This document shows, piece by piece, positions 37,204 to 45,825 of a stretch of DNA of 64,000 nucleotides. How positions within the stretch are numbered: the stretch's first letter is position 1; every line of letters begins with the position of its first letter. The stretch lies in contig CAZLMM010000007.1 of assembly GCA_964560495.1 (NCBI GenBank), positions 66,077 to 130,076 on the forward strand, written 5' to 3'. The notes beneath the pieces are model-generated. The model made no database searches. It saw only the letters and a program-made list of their open reading frames with translations, and was not told the DNA's origin. This DNA comes from UBA5069 sp964560495. GTDB lineage: Bacteria > Chloroflexota > Anaerolineae > Caldilineales > Caldilineaceae. The position numbers and the translations under genes are program-made.

Positions 37204-38102
37204 ATGATATGCAACTGGTTCGTTTCTTTCACCCAAAAGTCGGCGCAGCAGTGGGCGTGCTGCGCAATGATGTTGTTTGCGATGTAACGGAGGCGGTCGG
37301 TTCAGTGGCGGTCTGGCTCAGGGGCAGCGTCGGGCGCGTTGCAGACGCCATCGCCGAACTGGGAGCCGCGGCTGATGTCGCGGTGCGCACTTTCCCGGCT
37401 GTCCTCTTCGACCAGCCGCCTGCGCCGGACGTCCCCCACTGGCTGCCCGCCGCGGATGAGCAGGATGTGTGGGCCGCCGGCGTCACGTATGAACGCAGCC
37501 GCGCCGCCCGCCAAGAAGAGGCGCAAGATGGCGGCGATGTCTATGCCCGCGTCTACACGGCCCAGCGCCCAGAGTTATTTTTCAAGGCAAAAGGTTCCTG
37601 GGTGGTGGGCCAGTGGGGGCAAGTAGGCATTCGTCGCGATGCAACCTGGAACGTGCCGGAGCCAGAGCTGGCGTTGGTTATCAACCCGGTCATGGAGATC
37701 GTGGGCGTGACCGTGGGCAACGACATGAGCAGCCGCGACATCGAGGGCGAAAACCCGCTCTATCTGCCCCAAGCGAAGATGTACACCGCGTCGTGCGCGC
37801 TGGCGCCCGGCATTCTCCTGCGCCAGATGGACGAGCACTGGCCTGCGTTGGACATCCATCTGCGCATCGAGCGCGACGGGCAAGAGGTCTTCAGCGGTTC
37901 CACAAGCACCCAAAAGATTCGCCGAACGCCGCGCGAGTTGGCCGACTATCTGGGGCGCAGCCTGGCCTTTCCCCAGGGCGCGGTGCTCCTGACCGGCACG
38001 GGCATCGTCCCGCCCGAGTCGTTCACCCTGGCGGCGGGCGATGTGGTCACGATTGCCATCGACGGCGTAGGGACGCTCATCAACACAGTGAAGACGGTGT
38101 AG
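37200..38102 (+). CDS. Fumarylacetoacetase-family protein, 2-keto-3-deoxy-pentonate dehydratase-like (KdaD/XylX type)
   Basis: 300 aa. The FAH-fold core is complete, with metal ligands in VPEPELALVI and SSRDIEGENPLYLPQAK. The stretch YARVYTAQRPELFFKAKG and the C-terminal TGTGIVPP recall the 2-keto-3-deoxy-arabinonate dehydratase of Sulfolobus and XylX-type enzymes, from memory rather than a search. Those convert 2-keto-3-deoxy-pentonates to alpha-ketoglutarate semialdehyde. 2,4-diketo-3-deoxy-acid hydrolases are the main alternative in the same superfamily. ATG overlaps the MBL stop. Confidence 0.82.
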   Translation: MNDMQLVRFFHPKVGAAVGVLRNDVVCDVTEAVGSVAVWLRGSVGRVADAIAELGAAADVAVRTFPAVLFDQPPAPDVPHWLPAADEQDVWAAGVTYERSRAARQEEAQDGGDVYARVYTAQRPELFFKAKGSWVVGQWGQVGIRRDATWNVPEPELALVINPVMEIVGVTVGNDMSSRDIEGENPLYLPQAKMYTASCALAPGILLRQMDEHWPALDIHLRIERDGQEVFSGSTSTQKIRRTPRELADYLGRSLAFPQGAVLLTGTGIVPPESFTLAAGDVVTIAIDGVGTLINTVKTV

Positions 38103-38155
38103 AGCGAATCCGACTATGCCGTTGCTGCAAAGAAGAATTATCGCAACCGATGTTC

Positions 38156-38179
38156 ATCCTGTATATCCTGTCATCCTGT
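38156..38179. repeat. Three ATCCTGT heptamers
   Basis: ATCCTGT occurs at 38156, 38165 and 38173, 1-2 nt apart, in the gap between the FAH and enolase-superfamily genes. It is the kind of short intergenic heptamer tract seen dispersed in many genomes. No function is suggested. Confidence 0.5.
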
Positions 38180-38202
38180 CTCGACCTGTGTAGGGGGTTG
38201 GC

Positions 38203-39402
38203 ATGAAGATCAGTGCAATCGAATCCCTCACCTGGACGGAAGTTCCGCGGCTGATGGTGGTGCGTGTCCACACCGACGCCGGCATTGTCGGATTGGGCGA
38301 AACGGTGGATAAGATTCCCGGTGCACGCGGCGCGCTCCACGGCACCATCGCGCCATTGGTCTTGGGCCAGGACCCGCTCGACATCGAGGGTCTCTGGCGT
38401 TTCGTCATGGACAACATCATGTATCACGGCTACGCCGGGGCCGAGACGCGCGCGCTCTCAGCGCTGGAGGTGGCCCTGTGGGACATCATGGGCAAGGTCT
38501 ACGGCGCGCCGCTCTATCACCTGCTGGGCGGCAAGACCCGCTCGACTGTGCCCACCTACAACACCTGCATTGGCTTCGGCCCGGTGCAGGATTACGCAGC
38601 CTGGCACGAAGATGCGGGGCGGCTCGCCTGCTCTCTTTTGGACGAAGGCATCCACGCCATGAAAATCTGGCCTTTCGACCGCTTTAGCGAGGTAAGTTTT
38701 GGGCAATACATCAGTCTGGGCGATGTGGAGGAAGGATTGACGCCAGTGCGCCAGATTCGCGACGCAGTGGGCAACGAGATGGAGATCGGTATCGAGTGTC
38801 ATTTTCGCTGGAACCGCGCCAGCATGGAGCGCATCGCCCGCGCCCTGGAGCCATACAACATCCTCTTTCTCGAAGATGTACTGCCAGCAATCTACCCGGA
38901 CGAGATCAAGCTGCTGGCGCAAAGCACCTCCATTCCCATCATCGGCTCGGAGCTGTTGATGACGCGCTGGCAGGTGCGCGAGTGGTTGGAAAAGCATGTC
39001 TCGTCCATCCTGATGACAGACCCGGTGTGGAACGGCGGCATCGGCGAGACGCGCAAGATCGCAGTCCTGGCCGAGACCTACGGCGTTCCCCTGGTGTTGC
39101 ACAACGTGGCCGGCCCCATCTGTCATGCGGCCTGTATGCACCTGGGCGCGCACATCCCCAACCTCTTCTTCGTCGAGTCGGTGCGAGCATTCTACAAGAC
39201 CTATTTCCCCGTCCTGGCCGACTGGACGGTGACGCTGGACAATGGTGGATTGAATGTGCCCCATGGACCCGGGCTTGGCGTCAATTTGAATCCAGCCATG
39301 CTGGAACGAGCCGACCTGACGCGCATCGTCTCAGAGGGCGAGGGACTGGCGCACGGTCGCCGCGCCATGGGCGACCACTGGGCGGTGGAGGATATTCGCT
39401 GA
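38203..39402 (+). CDS. Mandelate racemase/muconate-lactonizing (enolase superfamily) protein, probable sugar-acid dehydratase
   Basis: 399 aa. N-terminal capping domain (1-130) and barrel. Metal ligands are Glu198 (IECH), Glu224 (LEDV) and Glu250 (GSELL). Catalytic candidates are Lys154 (AMKIWPFD) and His300 (LHNVAGP). The first ligand is Glu instead of the usual Asp. The pattern fits acid-sugar dehydratases of the mandelate racemase subgroup, which convert aldonates to 2-keto-3-deoxy acids. Last gene of the plus-strand arm. Confidence 0.87.
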   Translation: MKISAIESLTWTEVPRLMVVRVHTDAGIVGLGETVDKIPGARGALHGTIAPLVLGQDPLDIEGLWRFVMDNIMYHGYAGAETRALSALEVALWDIMGKVYGAPLYHLLGGKTRSTVPTYNTCIGFGPVQDYAAWHEDAGRLACSLLDEGIHAMKIWPFDRFSEVSFGQYISLGDVEEGLTPVRQIRDAVGNEMEIGIECHFRWNRASMERIARALEPYNILFLEDVLPAIYPDEIKLLAQSTSIPIIGSELLMTRWQVREWLEKHVSSILMTDPVWNGGIGETRKIAVLAETYGVPLVLHNVAGPICHAACMHLGAHIPNLFFVESVRAFYKTYFPVLADWTVTLDNGGLNVPHGPGLGVNLNPAMLERADLTRIVSEGEGLAHGRRAMGDHWAVEDIR

Positions 39403-39452
39403 GCGCTGGCATACATCTTGCGACAGTGAACTGGTTGCACTAAAATAGGTGT

Positions 39453-39686
39453 ATGCCGACAATCAAGCGCTTTACCAACTCGCGCATTGTCATCTATCCG
39501 CAGGAACATGGCGTCCCTCATTTCCATGTGGAATTTACCGATGGCGATCGCTGTGCAATCTCGATTGCGACGCTGGAAGTGTTGGCTGGTCAAGTCCATC
39601 CTCAACGTAGGCTGCGGGAAGCCTTGACATGGGCCGAGGGCAACCGCACCCTGCTATTCATGAAATGGAAGGAGATTACCAGGTGA
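39453..39686 (+). CDS. DUF4160 protein
   Basis: 77 aa with the family's hallmarks: MPTIKRFTNSRIVIYPQEHG, PHFHV and FTDGDRCAISIATLEVLAGQ. DUF4160 proteins are small, usually found beside a DUF2442 gene, and the pair behaves in genomes like a toxin-antitoxin module, without proven mechanism that I know. The stop overlaps the next GTG by 4 nt. Confidence 0.88.
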   Translation: MPTIKRFTNSRIVIYPQEHGVPHFHVEFTDGDRCAISIATLEVLAGQVHPQRRLREALTWAEGNRTLLFMKWKEITR

Positions 39687-40120
39687 TCAAGCCACCGCGC
39701 ATCAGTGAAGTCAAAGCCGTCCTGCCTTCAACATTGGAAATCGCGTGGACGACCGGTGAGGTGCTACGCGTCGAGATCGGCGACTGGATTGACCGTTTCG
39801 AGCTTTTGCAACCGCTGCGCGACCCCGCGTTGTTTGCACTTGTGCGGGTGGGCTGGTATGGACACAGCGTGGAGTGGAACGAGACCATCGAACTTGGCGC
39901 TGACCAACTTTACGAGCGCAGCAAAGACCAGACAGGCGAACCCTCTCCCCAGCGATTCGATGAATGGATGCGCCGTAATCGTCTCTCGCTCACAACGGCA
40001 GCAGAGGCGCTGGGTCTTTCGCGCCGCATGGTTGCCTACTATCGCGCGGGCAGCCGGCCCATCCCCAAAATCGTGGGTCTGGCCTGCATTGGTTGGGAAT
40101 CAGGGCAGTCTCGAGATTGA
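39683..40120 (+). CDS. DUF2442 protein with C-terminal helix-turn-helix
   Basis: 145 aa from the GTG at 39683 (overlap GTGA with the previous stop; GGAAGGAG upstream). An ATG at 39665 would add 6 residues. The N-terminal about 80 residues are DUF2442 (ISEVKAVLPSTLEIAWTTGE, ELLQPLRDP). The C-terminus has an Xre-like HTH (LTTAAEALGLSRRMVAYYRAG), suggesting autoregulation. It pairs with the DUF4160 gene. Confidence 0.85.
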   Translation: MIKPPRISEVKAVLPSTLEIAWTTGEVLRVEIGDWIDRFELLQPLRDPALFALVRVGWYGHSVEWNETIELGADQLYERSKDQTGEPSPQRFDEWMRRNRLSLTTAAEALGLSRRMVAYYRAGSRPIPKIVGLACIGWESGQSRD

Positions 40121-40143
40121 TCACAAGGATAGAGTGAGCGCCC

Positions 40144-40737
40144 CTATCTCGTTCGCCCCGAACGCACGACGATCTCGTCGCCGGTCATGCTCTCGATGAC
40201 CGCCAGGGTGATGATGGGCACGTGCAGGTGCGCCAGTTGGGCGCGGCCAGCCTCGAAACTCTTCTCGATGAGACAGCCGATGCCGCACAAGGTCGCGCCG
40301 CATTGCGCCACCAGCGTCGCCAGCGCGTCGATGGTCTTGCCCGTCGCCAAAAAGTCGTCGATGAGCAACACCCGATCGTTGGGGCGCAGGTATTCCGGCG
40401 AGACGATCAGCTCCACCACGCCGCCTTTGGTGTGGCTGGGCGCCGAGGCGCTGTAGAAGCCATCGGGCATGGTGATGGGCCGCGTCTTGCGCGCATAGAT
40501 GACAGGGACGTGAAGAACCAGGCCGGTGGTCAACGCCGGCGCAATGCCGCTCACCTCTGCTGTGATGATCTTCGTGACGCCGCTCACGCCTGCTTCCTGA
40601 AAACGCCTGGCGAATTCTCGCCCCATGCCCAGGGTGAGCTCCGGATCCAACTGATGGTTGATGAAGCCATCCACCTTGAGAATGCCCCATCCCAGGTTGC
40701 GCCCTTCGGCGCGAATGCGCTCGACCAACTCTTGCAT
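40144..40737 (-). CDS. xpt: Xanthine phosphoribosyltransferase
   Basis: 197 aa from the ATG at 40737 (MQELVERIRAEG), the normal Xpt length. The PRPP-binding loop is VLLIDDFLATGKT, and KVDGFINHQLDP and the YARKTRP segment are typical of Xpt/type I purine transferases. It salvages xanthine to XMP. No purine riboswitch was recognised in the 180 bp upstream. Confidence 0.87.
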   Translation of the reverse strand: MQELVERIRAEGRNLGWGILKVDGFINHQLDPELTLGMGREFARRFQEAGVSGVTKIITAEVSGIAPALTTGLVLHVPVIYARKTRPITMPDGFYSASAPSHTKGGVVELIVSPEYLRPNDRVLLIDDFLATGKTIDALATLVAQCGATLCGIGCLIEKSFEAGRAQLAHLHVPIITLAVIESMTGDEIVVRSGRTR

Positions 40738-40919
40738 GACTCTGTTTCCTTTCCTATAAAATTTTGTGGCAATAGTCTGACGCGTAGCATCGAATCCAGG
40801 GTCCATCATAAGCAGAAGGGATAACATCGCCGGTCAAGACTGGCATTGTAAGAAGCAACTCGTGGTACAATGTTTGAAAGGAAAACAATAGTTGCTGGAA
40901 GGCGGTTAAGAGATGTTGA

Positions 40920-41150
40920 TTGAGCGATAACCCATATGCCGGCGTCGCCATCCCTGGATACGCACAGGCGGTCTGGAAGATCCGTCTGGCGAGTAGCGAC
41001 ATGCACACTGGAAAGCGTGGTGGATACCGTGTTATCTATGCGGTGGACGCGGTAAGCAGTCGCTGTATATTGCTCTATATCTACCCCAAATCGGAACAGA
41101 CAGCAGTAACGTCGAACGAAATAGAAGAGCTTCTTGCCGAACTGAGCTGA
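40920..41150 (+). pseudogene. RelE/HigB-like toxin remnant lacking the N-terminus
   Basis: 76 codons from a TTG. The sequence matches the C-terminal two thirds of RelE-superfamily toxins: GYAQAVWKIRLASSDMHTGKRGG, YRVIYAVDA, YIYPKSEQT. About 40 N-terminal residues expected in the family are missing, with an in-frame stop at 40917-40919. No antitoxin gene follows. It is probably a decayed toxin gene. Confidence 0.6.
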
Positions 41151-41179
41151 TGATCCCCCGAAATAAGAGCTTGATCTCC

Positions 41180-42400
41180 TCATCTTTGAAACGATATAAG
41201 CAGGTCTGCAGCGGCGGCTGGCCCACCCAGACTTGCGAACTCGGCAGCCAGCGCAGCAGCGCGGGCGCGGAAAGGCGATAGGTCAGGCAAGAGGCTGGCG
41301 AGCGCACCCTCCAGTCGATCCACCGTCACCTCGCGTGGCGCGACCGCCACGCCCACGCCGGTGCGCTGCACACCCAACGCCTGACGCTGCTGATCCGCCG
41401 CATGAGGCGACACAATCTGCGGAACGGCCTGCGTCACGAGCGCATGGGTCATGCCGGCCCCGCCGTGATGGATAGCAGCGTTGGTGTAGGGCAACACCGC
41501 CGCCAGCGGAACACGCCCCCACACAGTCGCCTCGATTGGAAGTCGGCCAGCCAACTGAGCTTTCATGTCTTGTAGGCGCTTCGGGTCATCCTCGCCCAGA
41601 AGAATGATCGGCGCGCAACCGAGGCGGACGGTCGCCTGGGCAGCCATTTGGAAAAAGTTTGGGTCATCATTAAAGCTGGTGCCCAGGGTGATCACGACCC
41701 ACGGGCGATCTTCCGGGTGCGGCAGTTCGGCCAGAGGAGGGAGGGCTGGTGGTGCGCTACCGCCCACGTGTTGCGTCTGGGGGAGCAGCTTTGCGCCGGC
41801 AAACCAGGCGGGACTCCAGTAGGTGACATGGAGGCGGGGGGAGCAGAGCGCCGGCGGGCCGCTCGTGGTGAAATTGACGCCGGCAATGTCCAGGCGTTCA
41901 ATGATGCGATCCAGACGTCGCCTGCCATAGACCACCAGGGGGTCGCTGGCAGGCGCGTCGCCGGGTGCATGGGCCGGCCAGCCCGCCACGACAAGCGGCG
42001 TCTCGGTCATCTCGGCAGCCAACCCAGCCGCGGCGACGAACATCTCTGTTACCAGCACATGAGGCCGAGAACGTCGAATCAGGCCGACCAATTCCACCGT
42101 AGCAGCAATGACCCGCTCCTCATCCAGCCATTGATCGATGGCTCGCTTGCCCCGCAGCTGTTGCAGCTCTTCCTGGGAGCCAACATCACGACGCTCGATG
42201 GGCGGTGGAGGCGGCCAGCGCCAGCCCGTTTCCGCCAAAGGATGAAAACCGATCCCATGGACTTGAACCAAAGGCGCAACTTCCACACCGCTGGCCCAGA
42301 CGACCTCGTGACCCCGCTTTGCCAGCTCCACTGCGGTCGCCAGATAGCCGCCCCAATCAAGGTGGGGAGCAAGCTGGGCAGAAACGAACAAGAACCGCAT
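41180..42400 (-). CDS. GT1-family (MGT/UGT-like) glycosyltransferase
   Basis: 406 aa GT-B enzyme. N-terminus FVSAQLAPHLDWGGYLATAVELAKRGHEV-like acceptor domain (first about 20 residues). The C-terminal donor-binding segment contains WVVITLGTSF and HHGGAGMTHALVTQAVPQIV with PHAADQQRQA, the signature of macrolide/UDP-glucosyltransferase-type enzymes. It probably glycosylates a small molecule or lipid. No clustered pathway. Confidence 0.88.
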   Translation of the reverse strand: MRFLFVSAQLAPHLDWGGYLATAVELAKRGHEVVWASGVEVAPLVQVHGIGFHPLAETGWRWPPPPPIERRDVGSQEELQQLRGKRAIDQWLDEERVIAATVELVGLIRRSRPHVLVTEMFVAAAGLAAEMTETPLVVAGWPAHAPGDAPASDPLVVYGRRRLDRIIERLDIAGVNFTTSGPPALCSPRLHVTYWSPAWFAGAKLLPQTQHVGGSAPPALPPLAELPHPEDRPWVVITLGTSFNDDPNFFQMAAQATVRLGCAPIILLGEDDPKRLQDMKAQLAGRLPIEATVWGRVPLAAVLPYTNAAIHHGGAGMTHALVTQAVPQIVSPHAADQQRQALGVQRTGVGVAVAPREVTVDRLEGALASLLPDLSPFRARAAALAAEFASLGGPAAAADLLISFQR

Positions 42401-42459
42401 GAACCAATCCCTCGGCCTTCACGCGCCAGCGCTGCACAACTGTTGCATTTGCCCTATCG

Positions 42460-44736
42460 TCAGTTGCTACATCCTGGCGTGATGCGATAGAGGCCGCCAG
42501 AGCCCGTGCCCATCCAGAGCGCGCCGTCTGGCGCAGTACTCACGGCCAGCACGGGCCAGGCAAGCATGATGCGCTCGGCGACAACTTTGCCGCTGCTGTC
42601 CGCGCCAAGTCGATAGAGACCCGGGTCTTTTCCATAGACGCCAAAAAAGATCGAGCCAAAGGCCCAGGCGATGCCCGTGGGCGCGGCGGTGTTGGGCAGG
42701 GCCAATACCGGCTTGGTGTACCATTCAGGCGCTGGCGGCGTCAGCGCCAAGGGGAAGCCATAGTAGGGGGCGCTCTCCTCGCCGCCGCCGATGACGCCAG
42801 GATTGAGCGCATTCACTTCATCGCCCGCGCTCACATCCTCCGGCACGTTGGTGGCCCCATTATCGGTGAACCAAATGCGCCCCGACGGGTCAACCGTGAT
42901 GCCATAGGGGTTGCGCACCCCGCGCGCAGCCGTGGAAAAGGTGTTGATGCTGCGCTGACTGACCAGGGCGTCCAGCGGCGCCCGCACGATGCGCGCGGCA
43001 TAGGGATTGCCGCCGCTGACGATCTGCTGGGCGCCGGCCTCGCCAATGCCCACCAACGGCCCATCGGAGTAGCCATCGATCACGCCGCCGGCCGAGACGT
43101 AGAGCCAGCCGTTGCTGATGACCAGTCCATTATTGGCGTGAAAGAGCTGGCTGTTGACGGCGAAACCAGCGGCCAAGCGTTCAAACGCCCCGCCATCGGG
43201 GATACGCCCCACCTCGCCAGCGCGACTGATGTAGAGCGCGCCATTCTCCCAATCCATGCCCGTAATGCGGGGCGACTCGCTGAGAATTTCCGTCACCGTG
43301 CTATCGCTGACGCCATCATAGACAACCACCGACCGGCTGGGGTGATGGGCGTCGTAGAGAATGAGGGGATCGACCTCGCCGGCCAGGCTGGAATCCAACG
43401 CCAGGAAGATGCGACCGTCGGGCGCAAAGGCGATGGCTGTAATGCCGCGTTCATTCTTGCGCAGGCGCTGCTCGATGCAAAAGCCCCCTTGGGGCGTCAG
43501 CCAGCCGTCGCCATTCCCTGGGGCAGGAAGGCCAAAGGCGCGCGCCTGGATGCCCGCTTGAGCCGCGTTTGCAGCGTTGAAGCCCGGCTGGGCGGCGGAG
43601 ACAACCGCAGCGGGAGCAGCGCCAGCGGCCGGCGCATCGCTGGCGCTTGCCGCTGGCGCGCTGGCTGGGCTGGCGACCCTGCCGGAGCTGGGGCGTGGCG
43701 CAATTGCCGCCACGCCGGATGTTGGCAGCGCCAATGAGACGCGTAGGGCATTGACTGCCGCAGTCTGGGGAGCCTCACCGCACGCAATGGGCAGGAGCAG
43801 ATCAGCGCTGACCACGCGCAAGGGATCCTCGACGGGCGTCGGACAGATATCGCTGACCGGTCCCACGTCGCCTGCTTCCACAACAAACCACCGACGATCT
43901 TGCGACGTGGACGAACTGGCGGATTGGCGCGTTGCCGGAGTCGGTGCGGGTGGCTGCGCAGGGGCCGGGCGGTCTTTCACCGCGCCGCTGTCGATCCACT
44001 CCTTGATGAGCAACTTCTCGTCCGGGGTGAGCGCGCCAATCATGGGCATTTTGTTGGATTCCAGGACTTGCCAGAGCACAGAAGAAAGAGAGTCGCCGGG
44101 AATCACGACCGTCCCGCTAAAGCTGCCGGTCATCAGCGCCTCATAGTTCGTCACCTGAAGCCCCTTGTTCTTGACGATGTCGCTATGGCACGAATTGCAC
44201 GTGCGCATCAAGATAGGCTGAATGTCTTCGCTGTAAGCGACAGCGGGCGCGGGACCGTTTCCTTCTGGAACGGGTGCGTTCGGCGGAGATGAGGCGATCA
44301 TTGACGCGCTGATCACTGCGCTGACCGTTAGCGCCTCGGTGATATGCACAAGACTGCCTTTTGGAATACGTCCCATGCGGCAGGAGTCCACATTTGTATC
44401 CATGCGCACGTTGGCGTTCTGTAGCGCCAAGGCATAGACTTTCTTGCCATCAGCCAGGCATTCTTGGGCGTCGGCCAGACTGATAGGCGTAATTGCCTCC
44501 ACCTCTGGCAGCGTGTGGCCCGACTCGCCCAAGAGGCTGCTGCTGCCATAAGGCGGCGGCGGTCCTCCTTCGACCACCGTGTACACAACTGATGAGTCGA
44601 TCGATGAACAGCCAGCGATCTGGAAAATCGCAAAAAGTGAGATGACCAAGGGGAGAAACTGTCGAGCATGGAAGATATCATTGCAAGGGGAAAACAAGCG
44701 GGACAGCGACAATCGCTGCAAAAAACGAAAGCACAT
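42460..44736 (-). CDS. Lipoprotein with c-type haem motif and PQQ/sorbosone-dehydrogenase-like beta-propeller
   Basis: 758 aa from the ATG at 44736, preceded by GAGGAAAAG; in-frame starts at 44754 and 44766 would lengthen it. Signal peptide with lipobox-like IAGC (Cys43). A c-type haem site CNSCH occurs with a downstream MPMIGALTPDEKLLIKEW pattern (planctomycete-cytochrome-like domain). After a Pro/Ala/Ser-rich linker, the C-terminal half is a six-blade propeller of the glucose/sorbosone dehydrogenase type (ITAIAFAPDGRIFLAL, GVRNPYGITVDPSGRIWF). It may oxidise sugars outside the membrane and pass electrons to the haem; the substrate is unknown. Confidence 0.8.
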   Translation of the reverse strand: MCFRFLQRLSLSRLFSPCNDIFHARQFLPLVISLFAIFQIAGCSSIDSSVVYTVVEGGPPPPYGSSSLLGESGHTLPEVEAITPISLADAQECLADGKKVYALALQNANVRMDTNVDSCRMGRIPKGSLVHITEALTVSAVISASMIASSPPNAPVPEGNGPAPAVAYSEDIQPILMRTCNSCHSDIVKNKGLQVTNYEALMTGSFSGTVVIPGDSLSSVLWQVLESNKMPMIGALTPDEKLLIKEWIDSGAVKDRPAPAQPPAPTPATRQSASSSTSQDRRWFVVEAGDVGPVSDICPTPVEDPLRVVSADLLLPIACGEAPQTAAVNALRVSLALPTSGVAAIAPRPSSGRVASPASAPAASASDAPAAGAAPAAVVSAAQPGFNAANAAQAGIQARAFGLPAPGNGDGWLTPQGGFCIEQRLRKNERGITAIAFAPDGRIFLALDSSLAGEVDPLILYDAHHPSRSVVVYDGVSDSTVTEILSESPRITGMDWENGALYISRAGEVGRIPDGGAFERLAAGFAVNSQLFHANNGLVISNGWLYVSAGGVIDGYSDGPLVGIGEAGAQQIVSGGNPYAARIVRAPLDALVSQRSINTFSTAARGVRNPYGITVDPSGRIWFTDNGATNVPEDVSAGDEVNALNPGVIGGGEESAPYYGFPLALTPPAPEWYTKPVLALPNTAAPTGIAWAFGSIFFGVYGKDPGLYRLGADSSGKVVAERIMLAWPVLAVSTAPDGALWMGTGSGGLYRITPGCSN

Positions 44737-44766
44737 AATCTTTTCCTCATCCATCAAGCGGAGCAC

Positions 44767-45735
44767 TCAGCCCACCAGTCTGCCGGCGAAGAGAGAACGT
44801 GCGTGGGCAATGTCCGCATGAATTTGGGCGACAAGCGCATCCAGACCAGCAAAGCGGCGCTCGCCGCGCAGCCGTTCGACGAATTCAAGAGTCAAAATCT
44901 CGCCATAAAGATCGTCCACAAGCTCGGGCGGCGGAAAGTCGAGCAAATGCGCCTCGATGCGATGGTGCATGCCATCGACCGTAGGTCGCACGCCAATGTT
45001 GGTGACGCTGGCAAAGGTGTAGGCCCGGTTCGCCGTGCAATGGTGAGCCAGCGTCGCGTAGACGCCATCAGCCGGGAGCAGCTTATTCGACGGGGGGTGG
45101 AGATTGGCCGTTGGGATTCCGATGGTGCGGCCACGTTGATCGCCTTGCTGCACTTCACCTGTCACACTGTAGAAACGCCCCAAGAGATCGGCGGCTTCGC
45201 CCACATCACCCTCTTGCAGCAAGCTGCGAATCACACTGCTGCGCACAATGCGACCGCGCCACTCCACCGGCTCCATTACATGAACGCTGAACCCCAGATC
45301 CTCACCCATGTGGCGCAGACTGGGAATGTCGCCGCTGCGGTTGCGCCCCAGGGCAAAATCCGGACCAACAACCAGCCCGACAATGCCCAAGTGATGGCAG
45401 AGCAAGTCTACGAAAGTGCGCGCTTCCATCTGCGCAGTGTCGGGGTTGAAGGGATGGATAACGCCAATCTCGCTGCCGTGACCCGCAGCCAACATCAGCC
45501 GCTCGTTGGGTGAAGTCAGCAGCGCATAGGGCTTTTCGGGGCGCAGGACTGCCAGCGGATGAGGATCGAAGACCAACAGCGCAGCCCGGCCTCGCCCGGA
45601 TGGGTGGGCGGCAGCCAATGTCCGGGCGCGATCGATGAGCGCCTGATGCCCCCGATGAACGCCGTCGAAGTTCCCGATGGTCAGGTATGTGGGTCCCAGA
45701 CCTTGCGCCTGACGCACGTCACGAAAAGTGAGCAT
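44767..45735 (-). CDS. ribF: Bifunctional riboflavin kinase/FAD synthetase
   Basis: 322 aa. N-terminal FAD synthetase: TIGNFDGVHRGHQALI nucleotide site and DFALGRNRSGD. C-terminal flavokinase: RGRTIGIPTANLHP. It converts riboflavin to FMN and FAD. Last translation-cluster gene, 90 bp after truB; no FMN riboswitch recognised. Its stop abuts the next gene. Confidence 0.95.
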   Translation of the reverse strand: MLTFRDVRQAQGLGPTYLTIGNFDGVHRGHQALIDRARTLAAAHPSGRGRAALLVFDPHPLAVLRPEKPYALLTSPNERLMLAAGHGSEIGVIHPFNPDTAQMEARTFVDLLCHHLGIVGLVVGPDFALGRNRSGDIPSLRHMGEDLGFSVHVMEPVEWRGRIVRSSVIRSLLQEGDVGEAADLLGRFYSVTGEVQQGDQRGRTIGIPTANLHPPSNKLLPADGVYATLAHHCTANRAYTFASVTNIGVRPTVDGMHHRIEAHLLDFPPPELVDDLYGEILTLEFVERLRGERRFAGLDALVAQIHADIAHARSLFAGRLVG

Positions 45736-45825
45736 TCAGCCTATCCTGAGTAGCGCCCCGCCACAGAAAACACAAAGAGCACAAAGGCGTTTCACGCGCT
45801 ATGACGGTCAGCCTACCATGAATAC

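Noticed and set aside
38156..38179. CRISPR-like or operator array of ATCCTGT
   Set aside because: Units of 7 nt with 1-2-nt spacing are far too short for CRISPR, and there is no symmetry typical of operators. Listed only as a simple repeat.
40738..40919. Purine riboswitch upstream of xpt
   Set aside because: No conserved junction or loop sequences of the purine aptamer were recognised in this stretch.
45736..45825. FMN riboswitch in front of ribF
   Set aside because: ribF is read from 45735 leftward inside the translation cluster, and the 90-bp gap is too short and lacks RFN-element features.
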